Shown in pieces: positions 1-10,551 of a stretch of DNA of 64,000 bases (positions are counted from its first letter, which is position 1; each line of letters begins with the position of its first letter). The notes beneath the pieces were generated by a model that had not been told where the DNA came from, made no database searches, and worked only from the letters and a program-made list of their open reading frames with translations. This DNA is from CAWUEX02 sp038148375 (GTDB taxonomy: Bacteria; Pseudomonadota; Alphaproteobacteria; Rhodospirillales; Rhodospirillaceae). The position numbers were made by a program, and so were the translations under genes. Where the stretch lies: NCBI GenBank assembly GCA_038148375.1, contig JAYQVH010000015.1, forward strand, positions 10,412 to 74,411, written 5' to 3'.

Positions 1-198
1 GGCGTCCCGTACCCTACGAGGCGCAATAATATTACAAGCGCGAGCAAAAAAGCGACCGAAATTGTCGAGTGGTCCGGTCCGGCAAAAATTCCGGAATGTG
101 GCAGGAATGGCGGTACCCCCGCGCTTGTTTCACCGGGTGCCGCCACCTATGTTACCGCTCCTTTTATCGACTGATTCTGCCTGAAAGTTCCGTTTGTT

Positions 199-1143
199 AT
201 GGCCACCCATCACACAAAAGTTCTTATCCTCGGATCGGGCCCAGCTGGCCTGACAGCTGCGATCTATGCCGCCCGCGCCAATCTCGAGCCCATTCTTGTG
301 GCCGGCATGCAGCCCGGCGGCCAAATGACCATCACCACCGATGTGGAAAATTATCCCGGCTTTGCCGATGTCATTCAGGGCCCGTGGCTGATGGAACAGA
401 TGCAGAAGCAAGCGGAGCACGTCGGCACGCGGATGATCCAGGACACCATTTCGTCGGTCGACTTTTCCAAGCGTCCGTTCACCTGCATCGGCGACGGCGG
501 CGACACGTACACCGGCGACACGGTGATCGTTTCAACCGGTGCCTCCGCACGCTGGCTCGGCCTGCCGTCGGAAGAGAAGTTCATGGGCTTCGGCGTGTCG
601 GCCTGCGCCACCTGCGACGGTTTCTTTTTCCGCGGCAAGGACGTGTGCGTCATCGGCGGCGGCAACACCGCGGTTGAGGAAGCGTTGTACCTGACCAACC
701 ACGCCAACAAGGTCACCCTGATCCACCGCCGCGACAGCCTGCGCGCGGAAAAGATCCTGCAGGACCGCCTGTTCAACCATGAAAAGGTCGAGGTGCTGTG
801 GGATACGGTACTGGACGACGTCGTCGGCGATTCGGACCCCTTGGGTGTGACCGGCGTGCGCCTGCGCAACGTCAAGACGGATGAGACCTCTGAACTGGCC
901 GTCGACGGCGTGTTTGTCGCCATCGGGCACACGCCCAACACCGACTTGTTCAAGGGCCTCCTCGACATGGACGACGGCGGCTATCTGCTCACCGCGCCGG
1001 ATTCCACCCGCACCAACATTGACGGAGTCTTTGCCTCCGGCGACGTTCAGGACCATACTTACCGGCAAGCGGTAACAGCCGCAGGCACCGGATGCATGGC
1101 CGCCTTGGAGGCTGACCGGTTCCTGGCGGCGCAAGGGAACTGA
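199..1143 (+). CDS. trxB: Thioredoxin reductase TrxB
   Basis: This is the flavoenzyme that reduces thioredoxin with NADPH in the cytoplasm. The 314-residue product has the usual length. The N-terminal FAD-binding motif GSGPAGLTAA is at residues 13-20, the redox-active CATC is at 136-139, and the NADPH-binding motif GGGNTAVE is at about 153-160. The C-terminal FAD segment ASGDVQDHTYRQAVTAAGTG closes the protein. A weak ribosome binding site precedes the ATG. A LysR gene follows 53 bases downstream on the same strand, an arrangement seen in several alphaproteobacteria. Nothing looks broken and the identification is secure. Confidence 0.97.
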   Translation: MATHHTKVLILGSGPAGLTAAIYAARANLEPILVAGMQPGGQMTITTDVENYPGFADVIQGPWLMEQMQKQAEHVGTRMIQDTISSVDFSKRPFTCIGDGGDTYTGDTVIVSTGASARWLGLPSEEKFMGFGVSACATCDGFFFRGKDVCVIGGGNTAVEEALYLTNHANKVTLIHRRDSLRAEKILQDRLFNHEKVEVLWDTVLDDVVGDSDPLGVTGVRLRNVKTDETSELAVDGVFVAIGHTPNTDLFKGLLDMDDGGYLLTAPDSTRTNIDGVFASGDVQDHTYRQAVTAAGTGCMAALEADRFLAAQGN

Positions 1144-1196
1144 CGCGTAAGAGCGCCGCTCACCTAACGGGTTGATGTTTTTTTTGGAGAACGATC

Positions 1197-2159
1197 ATGT
1201 CGGCGCCGCGAGGCAGCAGCCGCCTGGACTGGGATAAACTCCGCGTCTTTCACGCGGTCGCGGAAGCGGGCAGCTTCACCCATGCCAGCGAAGACCTGAA
1301 TCTGAGCCAGTCGGCCGTCAGCCGGCAAATCAGCGCCCTTGAGGCTTCGCTTGGCGTGATGCTGTTTCACCGTCACGCCCGCGGCCTGATCCTGACCGAA
1401 CAGGGCGATTTGCTGTTCAAGACCGTTCATGACGTTTTTGCCAAGCTGACCAGTGTCGAAAGCCAGCTCACCGAAACCAAGGACAGTCCGGAAGGGCCGT
1501 TAACCGTAACGACCACGGTCGGCTTCGGGTCTGTGTGGCTGACCGGCCGCCTGCGCCAGTTCATCGCCGACTACCCGAACATTGATGTCACGCTGCGTTT
1601 GGACGACCGCGAACTCGACCTCGCCATGCGCGAAGGCGACGTCGCCATCCGCTTCAATGAGCCGAAGCAGCCGGATTTGGTTCAGCGCCACCTCGGCAGC
1701 ATGAAGGGCCACCTGTTCGCGTCGCCGGATTACCTGAAAGAACACGGCACGCCGCAAACGGTCGAAGACCTGAAAGACCACCGTTTCGTGGTGTTCGGCG
1801 GCAGCGCCCTGCCCTTTGAGAACGTCAACTGGTACTTCACTCAGCTGGAGAAGACCCTGGGTGAAATTAAAACGGTGTTGACGGTCAACAACCTCTACGG
1901 CGTGTATCGCGCCGTGAAGAACGGCATCGGCATCGGCGCCCTGCCCGAATACTTCTACCGTGAAGGCCGCGGCCTGGTGCAGATTCTGCCTGAATTGAGC
2001 AGCCCGCCGATCGACGCCTACTTCGTCTATCCCGAGGAACTGCGCAATTCCATGCGCGTGATCGTGTTCCGCGATTTCCTGCTCAAGGAAATCACCCGCG
2101 CCCGGGCTCAGCTGGCGCTGATCGCCCGCGATGACGACGCCCTAAAAACAGCCAGCTGA
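1197..2159 (+). CDS. LysR family transcriptional regulator
   Basis: This is a DNA-binding regulator of 320 residues. The winged helix-turn-helix lies at about residues 10-68 (LRVFHAVAEAGSFTHASEDL, then LSQSAVSRQISALE). The rest is the periplasmic-binding-protein-like effector domain, starting near PLTVTTTVGFGS. The start is supported by GGAGA seven bases before the ATG. It lies 53 bases behind trxB in the same direction, so it may be co-transcribed with it. No target can be named from the sequence. The 3' flank holds a tandem repeat array and then a terminator. Confidence 0.93.
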   Translation: MSAPRGSSRLDWDKLRVFHAVAEAGSFTHASEDLNLSQSAVSRQISALEASLGVMLFHRHARGLILTEQGDLLFKTVHDVFAKLTSVESQLTETKDSPEGPLTVTTTVGFGSVWLTGRLRQFIADYPNIDVTLRLDDRELDLAMREGDVAIRFNEPKQPDLVQRHLGSMKGHLFASPDYLKEHGTPQTVEDLKDHRFVVFGGSALPFENVNWYFTQLEKTLGEIKTVLTVNNLYGVYRAVKNGIGIGALPEYFYREGRGLVQILPELSSPPIDAYFVYPEELRNSMRVIVFRDFLLKEITRARAQLALIARDDDALKTAS

Positions 2160-2181
2160 TCAGCTCTGCCCGGTCCCGGCT

Positions 2182-2271
2182 GCGCAGCTATGCGCGTCCC
2201 TTTTCCGCGCAGCTATGCGCGCCCCTTTTCCGCGCAGCTATGCGCGCCCCTTTTCCGCGCAGCTATGCGCG
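2182..2271 (+). repeat. Tandem 25-bp repeat of small hairpins (3.6 copies)
   Basis: Three full 25-bp units start at 2182, 2207 and 2232, and a partial fourth runs 2257-2271. Each contains gcgcagctatgcgc, which is a self-complementary 5-bp stem (gcgca/tgcgc) around the loop gcta, followed by a pyrimidine tract ccccttttcc. Copies differ by one base at most. The array sits in the 327-base stretch between the LysR stop and the terminator at 2453. Confidence 0.9.
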
Positions 2272-2329
2272 AGGCGCGGGTCTGCCCCGCAGGCTCAGCG
2301 CTGGAAGAACACCGACCAAATTTGTATTA

Positions 2330-2481
2330 AAGATAGTACATGCTGCCTTTTGGCAGTATTTGGCAGTTTTCTGCTAATGCGGACCGGTTCGCCGGCCCGC
2401 CTGTCTCGGAGGCAGCCGCCTTTGAGATGGAAAGCCTCCCTGTTTTGACTTTGCCCCGGGCTTCGGTCCGGGGCTTTTTTT
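2330..2481 (+). ncRNA. Possible small RNA ending in the 2453-2481 terminator
   Basis: The stretch after the repeat array has no convincing protein gene but ends in a strong plus-strand terminator. It contains short complementary segments (tgcctttt/ggca pairs near 2341-2370, ggagg at about 2407 with cctcc at about 2436). It could be a small RNA, or just the long 3' untranslated region of the LysR gene. It does not match the SRP or 6S consensus as far as I can see. Low confidence. Confidence 0.2.
2453..2481 (+). terminator. Rho-independent terminator, plus strand
   Basis: A 7-bp G+C stem (gccccgg at 2453-2459 with ccggggc at 2468-2474) closes an 8-base loop and is followed by seven T. The T run is only on the plus strand, so it ends transcripts from the LysR side rather than those of the facing hydrolase gene. 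Confidence 0.85.
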
Positions 2482-2486
2482 GTTCG

Positions 2487-3458
2487 CTATTCGGCCGGAG
2501 AGCCGGCCAGAAACGCGCGGGCGTCGGCGACGGTCCGGGCAGGATCTTCCAGCATGAGTTTGTGACCGAGGTCGGGGTAGCGGATGGTGGTGAGGGGCGC
2601 GGACGTCAGCATCCCCGTGACCTGATCGAGCCCGTCGGCGCCGAGCACCGGCGACTGGCCCGCCCATTGGATCAGCGTCGGTGCCGTCACGCGCGCGGCG
2701 ATGGCCGCGGTATCGAACGGGTTGCGCACCTTGGACATGATCGACGCTTCCGCGCTGGCCGCAGCATTCTTCCGATTGTTGAGATCGGCATAGCTCTGCA
2801 CCATCAGTGCGGTGACGCGGTCGTCTTGGCCGAAGATGTTTTCGAGAAACAGCCGCCAATAAACATCCGGCGTGTAGCCGTTGAGCACGTTGGCGCTCAG
2901 CCATGCCAGCGCCGAGAACGCCAGCGGCGGCGGCACGCGCGCGCCGGGCGTATAAGCCGGCACGGTCGACAGCAAAAGCTTTTCGACCCGATCCGGATGC
3001 TCGGCGGCATAGCGCATGGCGAGAATGCTGCCCGTCGACGTACCGCCGATATACAGGCGCTCATAGCCGCCGTCTGTGACGAGGTCCTCGATGAACCGGC
3101 GCATCAGCTGGTATTGGCGTTCGCCGCTGAAGTCCCCGGTTGGATCGGGTCCGGACAATCCATACGGCGGCACATCCGGGCGGATGACGCGAAAGTCCTC
3201 GCGCAGCACGTCGGCCCACCCCTCGAACTGGCGGGCGCTGCCGAGGTGCCCGTGCAGCAGGATCAGCGCCGGGCCGCGGCCCTCCTCGACGACGTGGATC
3301 GGCACGCCGTCGACGGTGACGAAGCGCGAGCGCGCATCCGTATACCGCATTTTGAGATAGTCATCGGACGGTGTCAGCGCGCCCGACCGGACCGCCAGGA
3401 CCGCGCCGCCGGCGAGCGCGGCGGCGAGAACCAGGACAGTGGCAATCCGGCGGACCAT
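2487..3458 (-). CDS. Membrane-anchored or exported alpha/beta hydrolase
   Basis: This 323-residue protein starts with a hydrophobic segment (about residues 5-25) that can serve as signal or anchor. It then shows the alpha/beta hydrolase order: oxyanion region LILLHGHLGS, nucleophile elbow GGTSTGS (Ser in G-x-S-x-G), and a histidine in DLGHKLMLEDP near the C-terminus. At the place where the acid usually sits (W-G-x-D-D-P in relatives) it reads WAGQSP, so the usual Asp is replaced. Substrate unknown. It starts 12 bases after the aminotransferase stop, so the two probably form one operon. Confidence 0.85.
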   Translation of the reverse strand: MVRRIATVLVLAAALAGGAVLAVRSGALTPSDDYLKMRYTDARSRFVTVDGVPIHVVEEGRGPALILLHGHLGSARQFEGWADVLREDFRVIRPDVPPYGLSGPDPTGDFSGERQYQLMRRFIEDLVTDGGYERLYIGGTSTGSILAMRYAAEHPDRVEKLLLSTVPAYTPGARVPPPLAFSALAWLSANVLNGYTPDVYWRLFLENIFGQDDRVTALMVQSYADLNNRKNAAASAEASIMSKVRNPFDTAAIAARVTAPTLIQWAGQSPVLGADGLDQVTGMLTSAPLTTIRYPDLGHKLMLEDPARTVADARAFLAGSPAE

Positions 3459-3470
3459 GCCCTCGGCGGA

Positions 3471-4673
3471 TCAGCTCAGCTCAGCGCAGAACTTCTGAAT
3501 GCGCGTGCAGGCTTCCTTAAGCGCGTCCGTCGAGGTCGCGTACGAGATACGGAAGTGCGGCGACAGGCCGAAGGCCTCCCCTTGCACCGCCGCGACGGCT
3601 TCCTCTTCGAGCAGCGCGGTGACGAAATCGGAGTCGGTTTCGATCTTACGGCCACCCTTCGACGTCTTGCCGATGCAGCCGGCGATCGACGGATAGACGT
3701 AGAACGCGCCCTCCGGCGTCAGGCAGTTGATGCCCTCGGCCTGATTCAGCATCTCCACCACAAGGTCGCGGCGCTCCTTATAAACCGCATTACGTTCCGC
3801 CAGGAAATCGAGCGGACCGTTGAGCGCTTCGAGCGACGCGTATTGCGTGATCGACGACGTATGCGACGCACTCTGCGACTGAATGTTGTTCATCGCCTTG
3901 ATCAGGTCCATCGGTCCGGCGGCATAGCCCATGCGCCAGCCGGTCATGGCGAAGGCCTTGCTGACGCCGTTGATCGTCAGCGTACGGTCGAACAGCCTGG
4001 GCTCGACCTGGGCAATGGTCTTGAATTCGAAGTCGTCGTAGACGAGATGCTCGTACATGTCGTCGGTCATCACCCACACCTGCGGGTGCTTGAGCAGCAC
4101 GTCGGCAACAGCCTGGAGATCGGCGGCGGTATAGGCCGCGCCGGTCGGGTTGGACGGCGAGTTGAGGATGAGCCACTTGGTCTTATCCGTGATCGCAGCT
4201 TCGAGCTTCTCCGCCGTCAGCTTGAAGTGGTCGGCCTCCGTGCACGCGATAAACACAGGCGTGCCGCCCGCGATCAGCACCATGTCCGGGTAGCTCACCC
4301 AATAGGGTGCCGGGATCAGCACCTCATCGCCAGGATTGACGGTCGCCAGAATGGCGTTGAACAGCACCTGCTTGCCGCCGACCCCGATGTGAACCTGGCC
4401 GGGGTCATACTCGAGATCGTTCTCGCGCTTAAACTTGCCGGCCACCGCCTTGCGCAGTTCGGGGATGCCGTTGGTCGGGGTGTATTTGGTTTTGCCCTCG
4501 TCGATCGCCTTCTTGCCGGCTGCCTTGATGTGATCCGGGGTATCGAAATCCGGCTCACCGGCGCCGAGACCGATGACGTTTACGCCTTGTGCCTTCAGTT
4601 CCGCGGCCTTGGCGGTCACGGCCATGGTCGGCGACGGTTTGATGGCAGACATGCGGTCGGCGATGATAGACAC
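3471..4673 (-). CDS. Class I/II pyridoxal-phosphate aminotransferase (aspartate aminotransferase type)
   Basis: A 400-residue PLP enzyme of the AspC/AatA family that moves amino groups between aspartate (or related amino acids) and 2-oxoglutarate in the cytoplasm. Visible marks are GAGEPDFDTP near the N-terminus, SNPTGA, the PLP-binding lysine in SKAFAMTGWRMGY, and the arginine in FRISYATS that binds the substrate carboxylate. I chose the GTG at 4673 because GGAG lies seven bases upstream and it gives the family's usual length. The frame stays open to 4703. The hydrolase gene follows in the same direction. Confidence 0.93.
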   Translation of the reverse strand: MSIIADRMSAIKPSPTMAVTAKAAELKAQGVNVIGLGAGEPDFDTPDHIKAAGKKAIDEGKTKYTPTNGIPELRKAVAGKFKRENDLEYDPGQVHIGVGGKQVLFNAILATVNPGDEVLIPAPYWVSYPDMVLIAGGTPVFIACTEADHFKLTAEKLEAAITDKTKWLILNSPSNPTGAAYTAADLQAVADVLLKHPQVWVMTDDMYEHLVYDDFEFKTIAQVEPRLFDRTLTINGVSKAFAMTGWRMGYAAGPMDLIKAMNNIQSQSASHTSSITQYASLEALNGPLDFLAERNAVYKERRDLVVEMLNQAEGINCLTPEGAFYVYPSIAGCIGKTSKGGRKIETDSDFVTALLEEEAVAAVQGEAFGLSPHFRISYATSTDALKEACTRIQKFCAELS

Positions 4674-4860
4674 GAGGATTCTCCAAATTTTGAGGGGCCG
4701 CACATGCGCGGCGGCACGGCGCGGAAGCTACTCCCCCGCCCGCGCGCGCGCAACCGGATTAGGGTAAAAACCGCGGACCTTCGGAGATTTCCGCCGCTAA
4801 CGTCCAATTTGTTTTAGCCGGCGCCGTCTCGCCTGTGTCCGGCAGTTGTAGGCTCGGCTG

Positions 4861-5226
4861 TTAGGTGGCGCCGCCGACGGGTTCAACCGGATCGTTGACC
4901 GGCGTTGCGTTTTGAATCCACCGTCTCAGCAATATTCCGCATGCTTCAGACGCTGCGGATACGGTGTTGGAGATCCGGCTAACATTGGTCGACGCCGCAG
5001 TATATTGATCCTGCAAATTTGTTAATCGGTCAGCTACGGATTTTCGATCCGCTTCGAGATCGGCGAGTTGCTTGCCGAGCGAATTTTCTTTGCTATCAAG
5101 TTCGACAACCCGCGCCTCATTCATCCGAAGCCTTTGTTCCATTGATTGCGCTTGATCGCGTTGTTCGGGAACGGCCATGTTGAACATCGGAATATCGCGT
5201 TTGAAGTCTTCTATTTCGGACTCCAA
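4861..5226 (-). CDS. Coiled-coil protein, probably the 3' part of the 5233-6342 gene
   Basis: This reading frame of 121 residues is in the same frame as the gene upstream and is separated from it only by a TAG and two codons. It could start at the TTG at 5226, with AAAGGTGA about ten bases before it, as a separate translationally coupled gene. However, heptad-like coiled-coil sequence runs without change across the stop (SLESNLAETKGE, stop, AFLESEIEDF), so one 493-residue protein interrupted by an amber codon is at least as likely. It has no domain I recognise. The last 25 residues hold a CGILLRRW segment. Confidence 0.6.
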   Translation of the reverse strand: MESEIEDFKRDIPMFNMAVPEQRDQAQSMEQRLRMNEARVVELDSKENSLGKQLADLEADRKSVADRLTNLQDQYTAASTNVSRISNTVSAASEACGILLRRWIQNATPVNDPVEPVGGAT

Positions 5227-5232
5227 GAATGC

Positions 5233-6342
5233 CTATTCACCTTTAGTTTCCGCTAGATTACTCTCTAAGGACTGAATCCGGTCAGCTAACTCATCCCGGC
5301 GATCGCGGGTATCTTCAATAACCATCGACATTCTCTCGAGCGGCTGCTCCATCCCGATGCGAGATGTCGATTGTGCCGCCTCTCGCGTGTCATCTAGACA
5401 CGCTTTGATAAAGTCATCCATGAACACGTCCTGCACCAGGGCGCGCACCGATGACGCCAGAGTGGCAACAGTAGAAGTATCTAATTGCGTCCCGACGGCG
5501 GGTATGACTTGCCCCTCACCAGTCGCCGCAAGCGACGTCGCGTTTTCGACCTTGTTGAATACCTGTTGCCACTCGTCCATTTCGCTCTTGGCTTTCTTGA
5601 GGGTTTCGCCGGCTTTGGCGTCGTCGCTTTTCGCCTTTGTTACGGCCTCGCACTTATCTTTGTCAGTTTCGGCTGGCTTGCCTTGTCCCTCGCATTTATC
5701 GGCAAATGTTCCACCCAAGTCGGATTCTGCGCTTGTGACTTTGTCTTCGGCGGACTTCTTCGCCGCAGCGGCTTTGTCGTGGTCGTCCCGCGCCTTGTTC
5801 AAAGCTTGTTTGGTTTCGTATACGGCGCTGCTCGCGTTTACGGTCGAGCCCGCACCGATCACGATCTGGCCCGGTCGCGCCGCACCTGTAAGCTGCTCGA
5901 TGGCAATCAGCGTGACCATCGATTTCTGATAGCGTTTAAGAAGATCGTTGTATTGGTCCCTATCAATCCCGCCGCCGAGATAAGCTTCACAGATCCGGTA
6001 CATGGCGTCGCGCAGCAACTGGATCGATTGCGTGCGTATGCCGATGGTTGCGCCGGTCTCGTTCGTCGCGAGTTTGAACGCTGCCGCCAGTTCTTCGCCA
6101 TTGCTGGCATTTGCCTCCAACGCGGCGCTAAATACCGAGAACACATCCGGACTGGGTTCTGAGCAAAAGATCGGCTCACCGTACACCTGCCCCGCAAGCA
6201 AAAATCTCTGCTTTGCATCGATGGAAATCGATTGCGCGGAGACGCTCTCGCTGTCGAACAGTGTTGTGGACCGGTGAATGGAGTTCCATTCGGCGCAGGA
6301 CGCCGAGCACATCGCTAGGATGCAGACACATAGCCTCTTCAT
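5233..6342 (-). CDS. Putative lipoprotein with coiled coil, ends at an in-frame TAG
   Basis: A 369-residue protein of unknown function. The N-terminus MKRLCVCILAMCSASCAEW is a short lipoprotein-like signal with Cys16 as the possible lipid site, though the residue at -3 is Ser rather than Leu. Then follow a folded-looking part with FCSEPSPDVFSVF, an Ala/Lys-rich stretch (about 180-240), and a C-terminal coiled coil. The frame ends at TAG (5233-5235) but reopens at once in phase. Bases are more A+T-rich than in the neighbouring aminotransferase and uvrB genes, which may indicate acquisition by transfer. It faces away from uvrB with a 134-base gap. Confidence 0.75.
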   Translation of the reverse strand: MKRLCVCILAMCSASCAEWNSIHRSTTLFDSESVSAQSISIDAKQRFLLAGQVYGEPIFCSEPSPDVFSVFSAALEANASNGEELAAAFKLATNETGATIGIRTQSIQLLRDAMYRICEAYLGGGIDRDQYNDLLKRYQKSMVTLIAIEQLTGAARPGQIVIGAGSTVNASSAVYETKQALNKARDDHDKAAAAKKSAEDKVTSAESDLGGTFADKCEGQGKPAETDKDKCEAVTKAKSDDAKAGETLKKAKSEMDEWQQVFNKVENATSLAATGEGQVIPAVGTQLDTSTVATLASSVRALVQDVFMDDFIKACLDDTREAAQSTSRIGMEQPLERMSMVIEDTRDRRDELADRIQSLESNLAETKGE

Positions 6343-6476
6343 TGTTTCCCTCGCCCAGATACTTTTATCCCGAAACTATATTCTGCCTAAGACTATTTTC
6401 AATTAATAAGTTTATTACTCGCTATTTCCCTTATTGAGGGTATTTACAGACGTGGTGCTGAGGCTGCGACAACCCT

Positions 6477-8651
<2,175 letters not shown>

Positions 8652-8741
8652 TCCCTTCAACCCTCTGATTTGTCTGGATGAATTGCGCCAGCTCTGTCAT
8701 GACAGCATGGCTGCTAGACGCCATTGTATGTTGACCCTGCA

Positions 8742-8758
8742 TATATCAGATCAATATA
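8742..8758. promoter_or_regulatory. Possible PadR operator
   Basis: TATAT at 8742-8746 and ATATA at 8754-8758 form an inverted repeat around seven bases, in an A+T-rich island about 60-75 bases before the PadR start. An overlapping TATG-N9-CATA pair lies just upstream. PadR proteins often repress their own operon from such sites. Inferred from position and symmetry only. Confidence 0.35.
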
Positions 8759-8815
8759 AACATCACCAAATTGGGTTGCATCCCGGACTCTCAAGCAACC
8801 CCAAGGAGATGATCC

Positions 8816-9397
8816 GTGGACGCAAAAACCCTGTGCCTGGGCGCGCTGATGCATGACGACGCCTCTGGCTACGAAATCCGCAAACTGTTTGAAGACGGCC
8901 TGTTCAGCGCCATTCACGATGTCAGCTTCGGCTCCATCTATCCGGCCCTGACGGTGCTGCTCGAACGCGAATGGGTGACCTGCCGCATCGCGGAACAGGA
9001 CGGGCGTCCGGACAAAAAGGTCTACAGCATCACCGAGTCCGGCCGGGCGGCATTTCTCGATGCCATTTCCACACCGCCGGCGCCGGACAAGATGCGCTCC
9101 GAAATGCTGTTCGTCCTGTCGTTCGGCGATTACCTGCCGCGCGCCGATGTGATGGCGTTGGTCGACCGCTACATCGCCGAGTACCGGGACCGCCTGTTGG
9201 CCCTGGAGTCTTGCTCCTGCGCGGAGAACGCACCGCCGGTGCGCAAATTCGTCAACGACTTCGGCCTCAAGATGTACAAAACAGCCATCGCCTTTCTCGA
9301 AGATCACCGCTCTGACCTGATGAACCAGGCCAACGGCGAAGCCAACAGCAATGTTGAACATTTGACGCCCGTCACCGCTGCGGGAGGCGCATCATGA
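8816..9397 (+). CDS. PadR family transcriptional regulator
   Basis: A 193-residue regulator. The N-terminal winged helix is typical of PadR (LGALMHDDASGYEIRKLFED, then SFGSIYPALTVLLER and the wing DGRPDKKVYSIT), and the C-terminal half is a long-helix dimerisation domain. The GTG start has an excellent site, AAGGAG, at -11. Its stop overlaps the start of the next gene by ATGA, so it heads the efflux operon and most likely represses it until a toxic ligand binds. A CSCAENAPP segment holds two cysteines of unknown meaning. Confidence 0.93.
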   Translation: MDAKTLCLGALMHDDASGYEIRKLFEDGLFSAIHDVSFGSIYPALTVLLEREWVTCRIAEQDGRPDKKVYSITESGRAAFLDAISTPPAPDKMRSEMLFVLSFGDYLPRADVMALVDRYIAEYRDRLLALESCSCAENAPPVRKFVNDFGLKMYKTAIAFLEDHRSDLMNQANGEANSNVEHLTPVTAAGGAS

Positions 9398-10551
9398 GGC
9401 AGTCGTATGTCATCGCCGGACTGATCGCCGCCGCCGCGACCATCTGGGTCGCCTCGGGCATGATTTTCTCGTCCGGCGCGGAAGTCGAGTTGTCGGCCGT
9501 GGAACAGGCCGCGTTGAACACCCGGACCGAACTGCAGCGGGTCCAGGTCATCCGCTCGAGCGCGGTGCCGCGGGTGCGAGAGATCAAAGTTGCCGGACGC
9601 ACCGAAGCGTCGCGCAGCGTGACCATGCGCTCGGAAACCGAAGGTACGGTAACCGAACTGGTTGTCCGTCGCGGGACCCATGTGAAGAAAGGTGACACCT
9701 TAATCCGCCTCGCCGCGGAAGATCGCCCGGCCCGGGTCAAAGAGGCCGAGGCCCTGGTCGCAAAGCGCGAACTCGAGGCCCGTGCGGCAGAGGATCTGTC
9801 GAAGAAATCGTTTACCTCGGAGGTGTCCCTGGCCAACGCCCGCGCCGAACTGGAATCGGCGCGCGCCAAGCTGGAAGCGGCGCGTCTGGAACTCGCCCGC
9901 ACCACCATCCGGGCGCCCTTTGACGGCGTGTTCAATCGTAACCATGTTGAGGTCGGCAATTACGTGCGTGTCGGCGATGACATTGCCGAAATGGTCGATC
10001 TCGATCCGCTGCTGGTGGTCGCCGAACTCACGGAACTTTCCGTTCAGGACGTGCGCACCGGCGTCGGCGCTGGCGCCGACTTGGTCGACGGCCGCTCCGT
10101 CGAGGGCACGGTGACATTTGTATCCTCAATGGCCTCGCCCGAAACGCGCACGTTCACGGTTGAAATTTCTGTCGGCAATCCGGACATGACCCTGGTCGAC
10201 GGGATGACCGCCACCGTCAGGCTTCCCGCCCAGGAAGTCATGGCCCACCGCGTACCCCCCAGCGCGTTGACCCTCAACGACGATGGCGCGGTCGGTATCA
10301 AATATGTCGAGCCAGATGGCCGCGTCGCTTTTGCCGAAGCATCGACGTCTTCGGCGACGGCCGACAGCATCTGGTTGACGGGCCTGCCCGCCTCGATCGA
10401 CATCATCACCATCGGCCAGGAGTTTGTGGCTGAAGGTCAGACGGTGCAGCCGGTCCTGGCAAATTCCGATCAGGTAGGCGCGGCGCCTCGCGCACCCCGG
10501 GCGTTTGCCGAACCGACCGAAGTCGCCGGCGGGATGGGGGACAGCCCATGA
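9394..10551 (+). CDS. RND efflux periplasmic adaptor subunit
   Basis: This 385-residue protein links the inner-membrane RND pump to an outer-membrane channel. It begins with an N-terminal membrane anchor (about 5-28), then a biotinyl-lipoyl-like half (SETEGTVTELVVRRGTHVKK), an alpha-helical hairpin made of Ala/Glu-rich coiled coil, the second lipoyl half TTIRAPFDGVFNRNHVEVG, and a beta-barrel domain. It overlaps the PadR gene and the pump gene by four bases each (ATGA), so all three are translated together. No outer-membrane factor gene lies nearby, so the channel must be encoded elsewhere. Confidence 0.93.
   Translation: MRQSYVIAGLIAAAATIWVASGMIFSSGAEVELSAVEQAALNTRTELQRVQVIRSSAVPRVREIKVAGRTEASRSVTMRSETEGTVTELVVRRGTHVKKGDTLIRLAAEDRPARVKEAEALVAKRELEARAAEDLSKKSFTSEVSLANARAELESARAKLEAARLELARTTIRAPFDGVFNRNHVEVGNYVRVGDDIAEMVDLDPLLVVAELTELSVQDVRTGVGAGADLVDGRSVEGTVTFVSSMASPETRTFTVEISVGNPDMTLVDGMTATVRLPAQEVMAHRVPPSALTLNDDGAVGIKYVEPDGRVAFAEASTSSATADSIWLTGLPASIDIITIGQEFVAEGQTVQPVLANSDQVGAAPRAPRAFAEPTEVAGGMGDSP

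Noticed and set aside
2330..2481. SRP (4.5S) RNA or 6S RNA
   Set aside because: The conserved SRP loop sequence is absent and no long 6S-like central bulge can be drawn.
2340..4817. An 825-codon plus-strand open frame opposite the hydrolase and aminotransferase genes
   Set aside because: It is antisense to two clear enzyme genes, is rich in Arg and His, and has no domain. It is an open-frame artefact of high G+C.
6343..6476. LexA box upstream of uvrB
   Set aside because: No GTTC-N7-GTTC or GAAC-N7-GAAC pattern is present in this gap.
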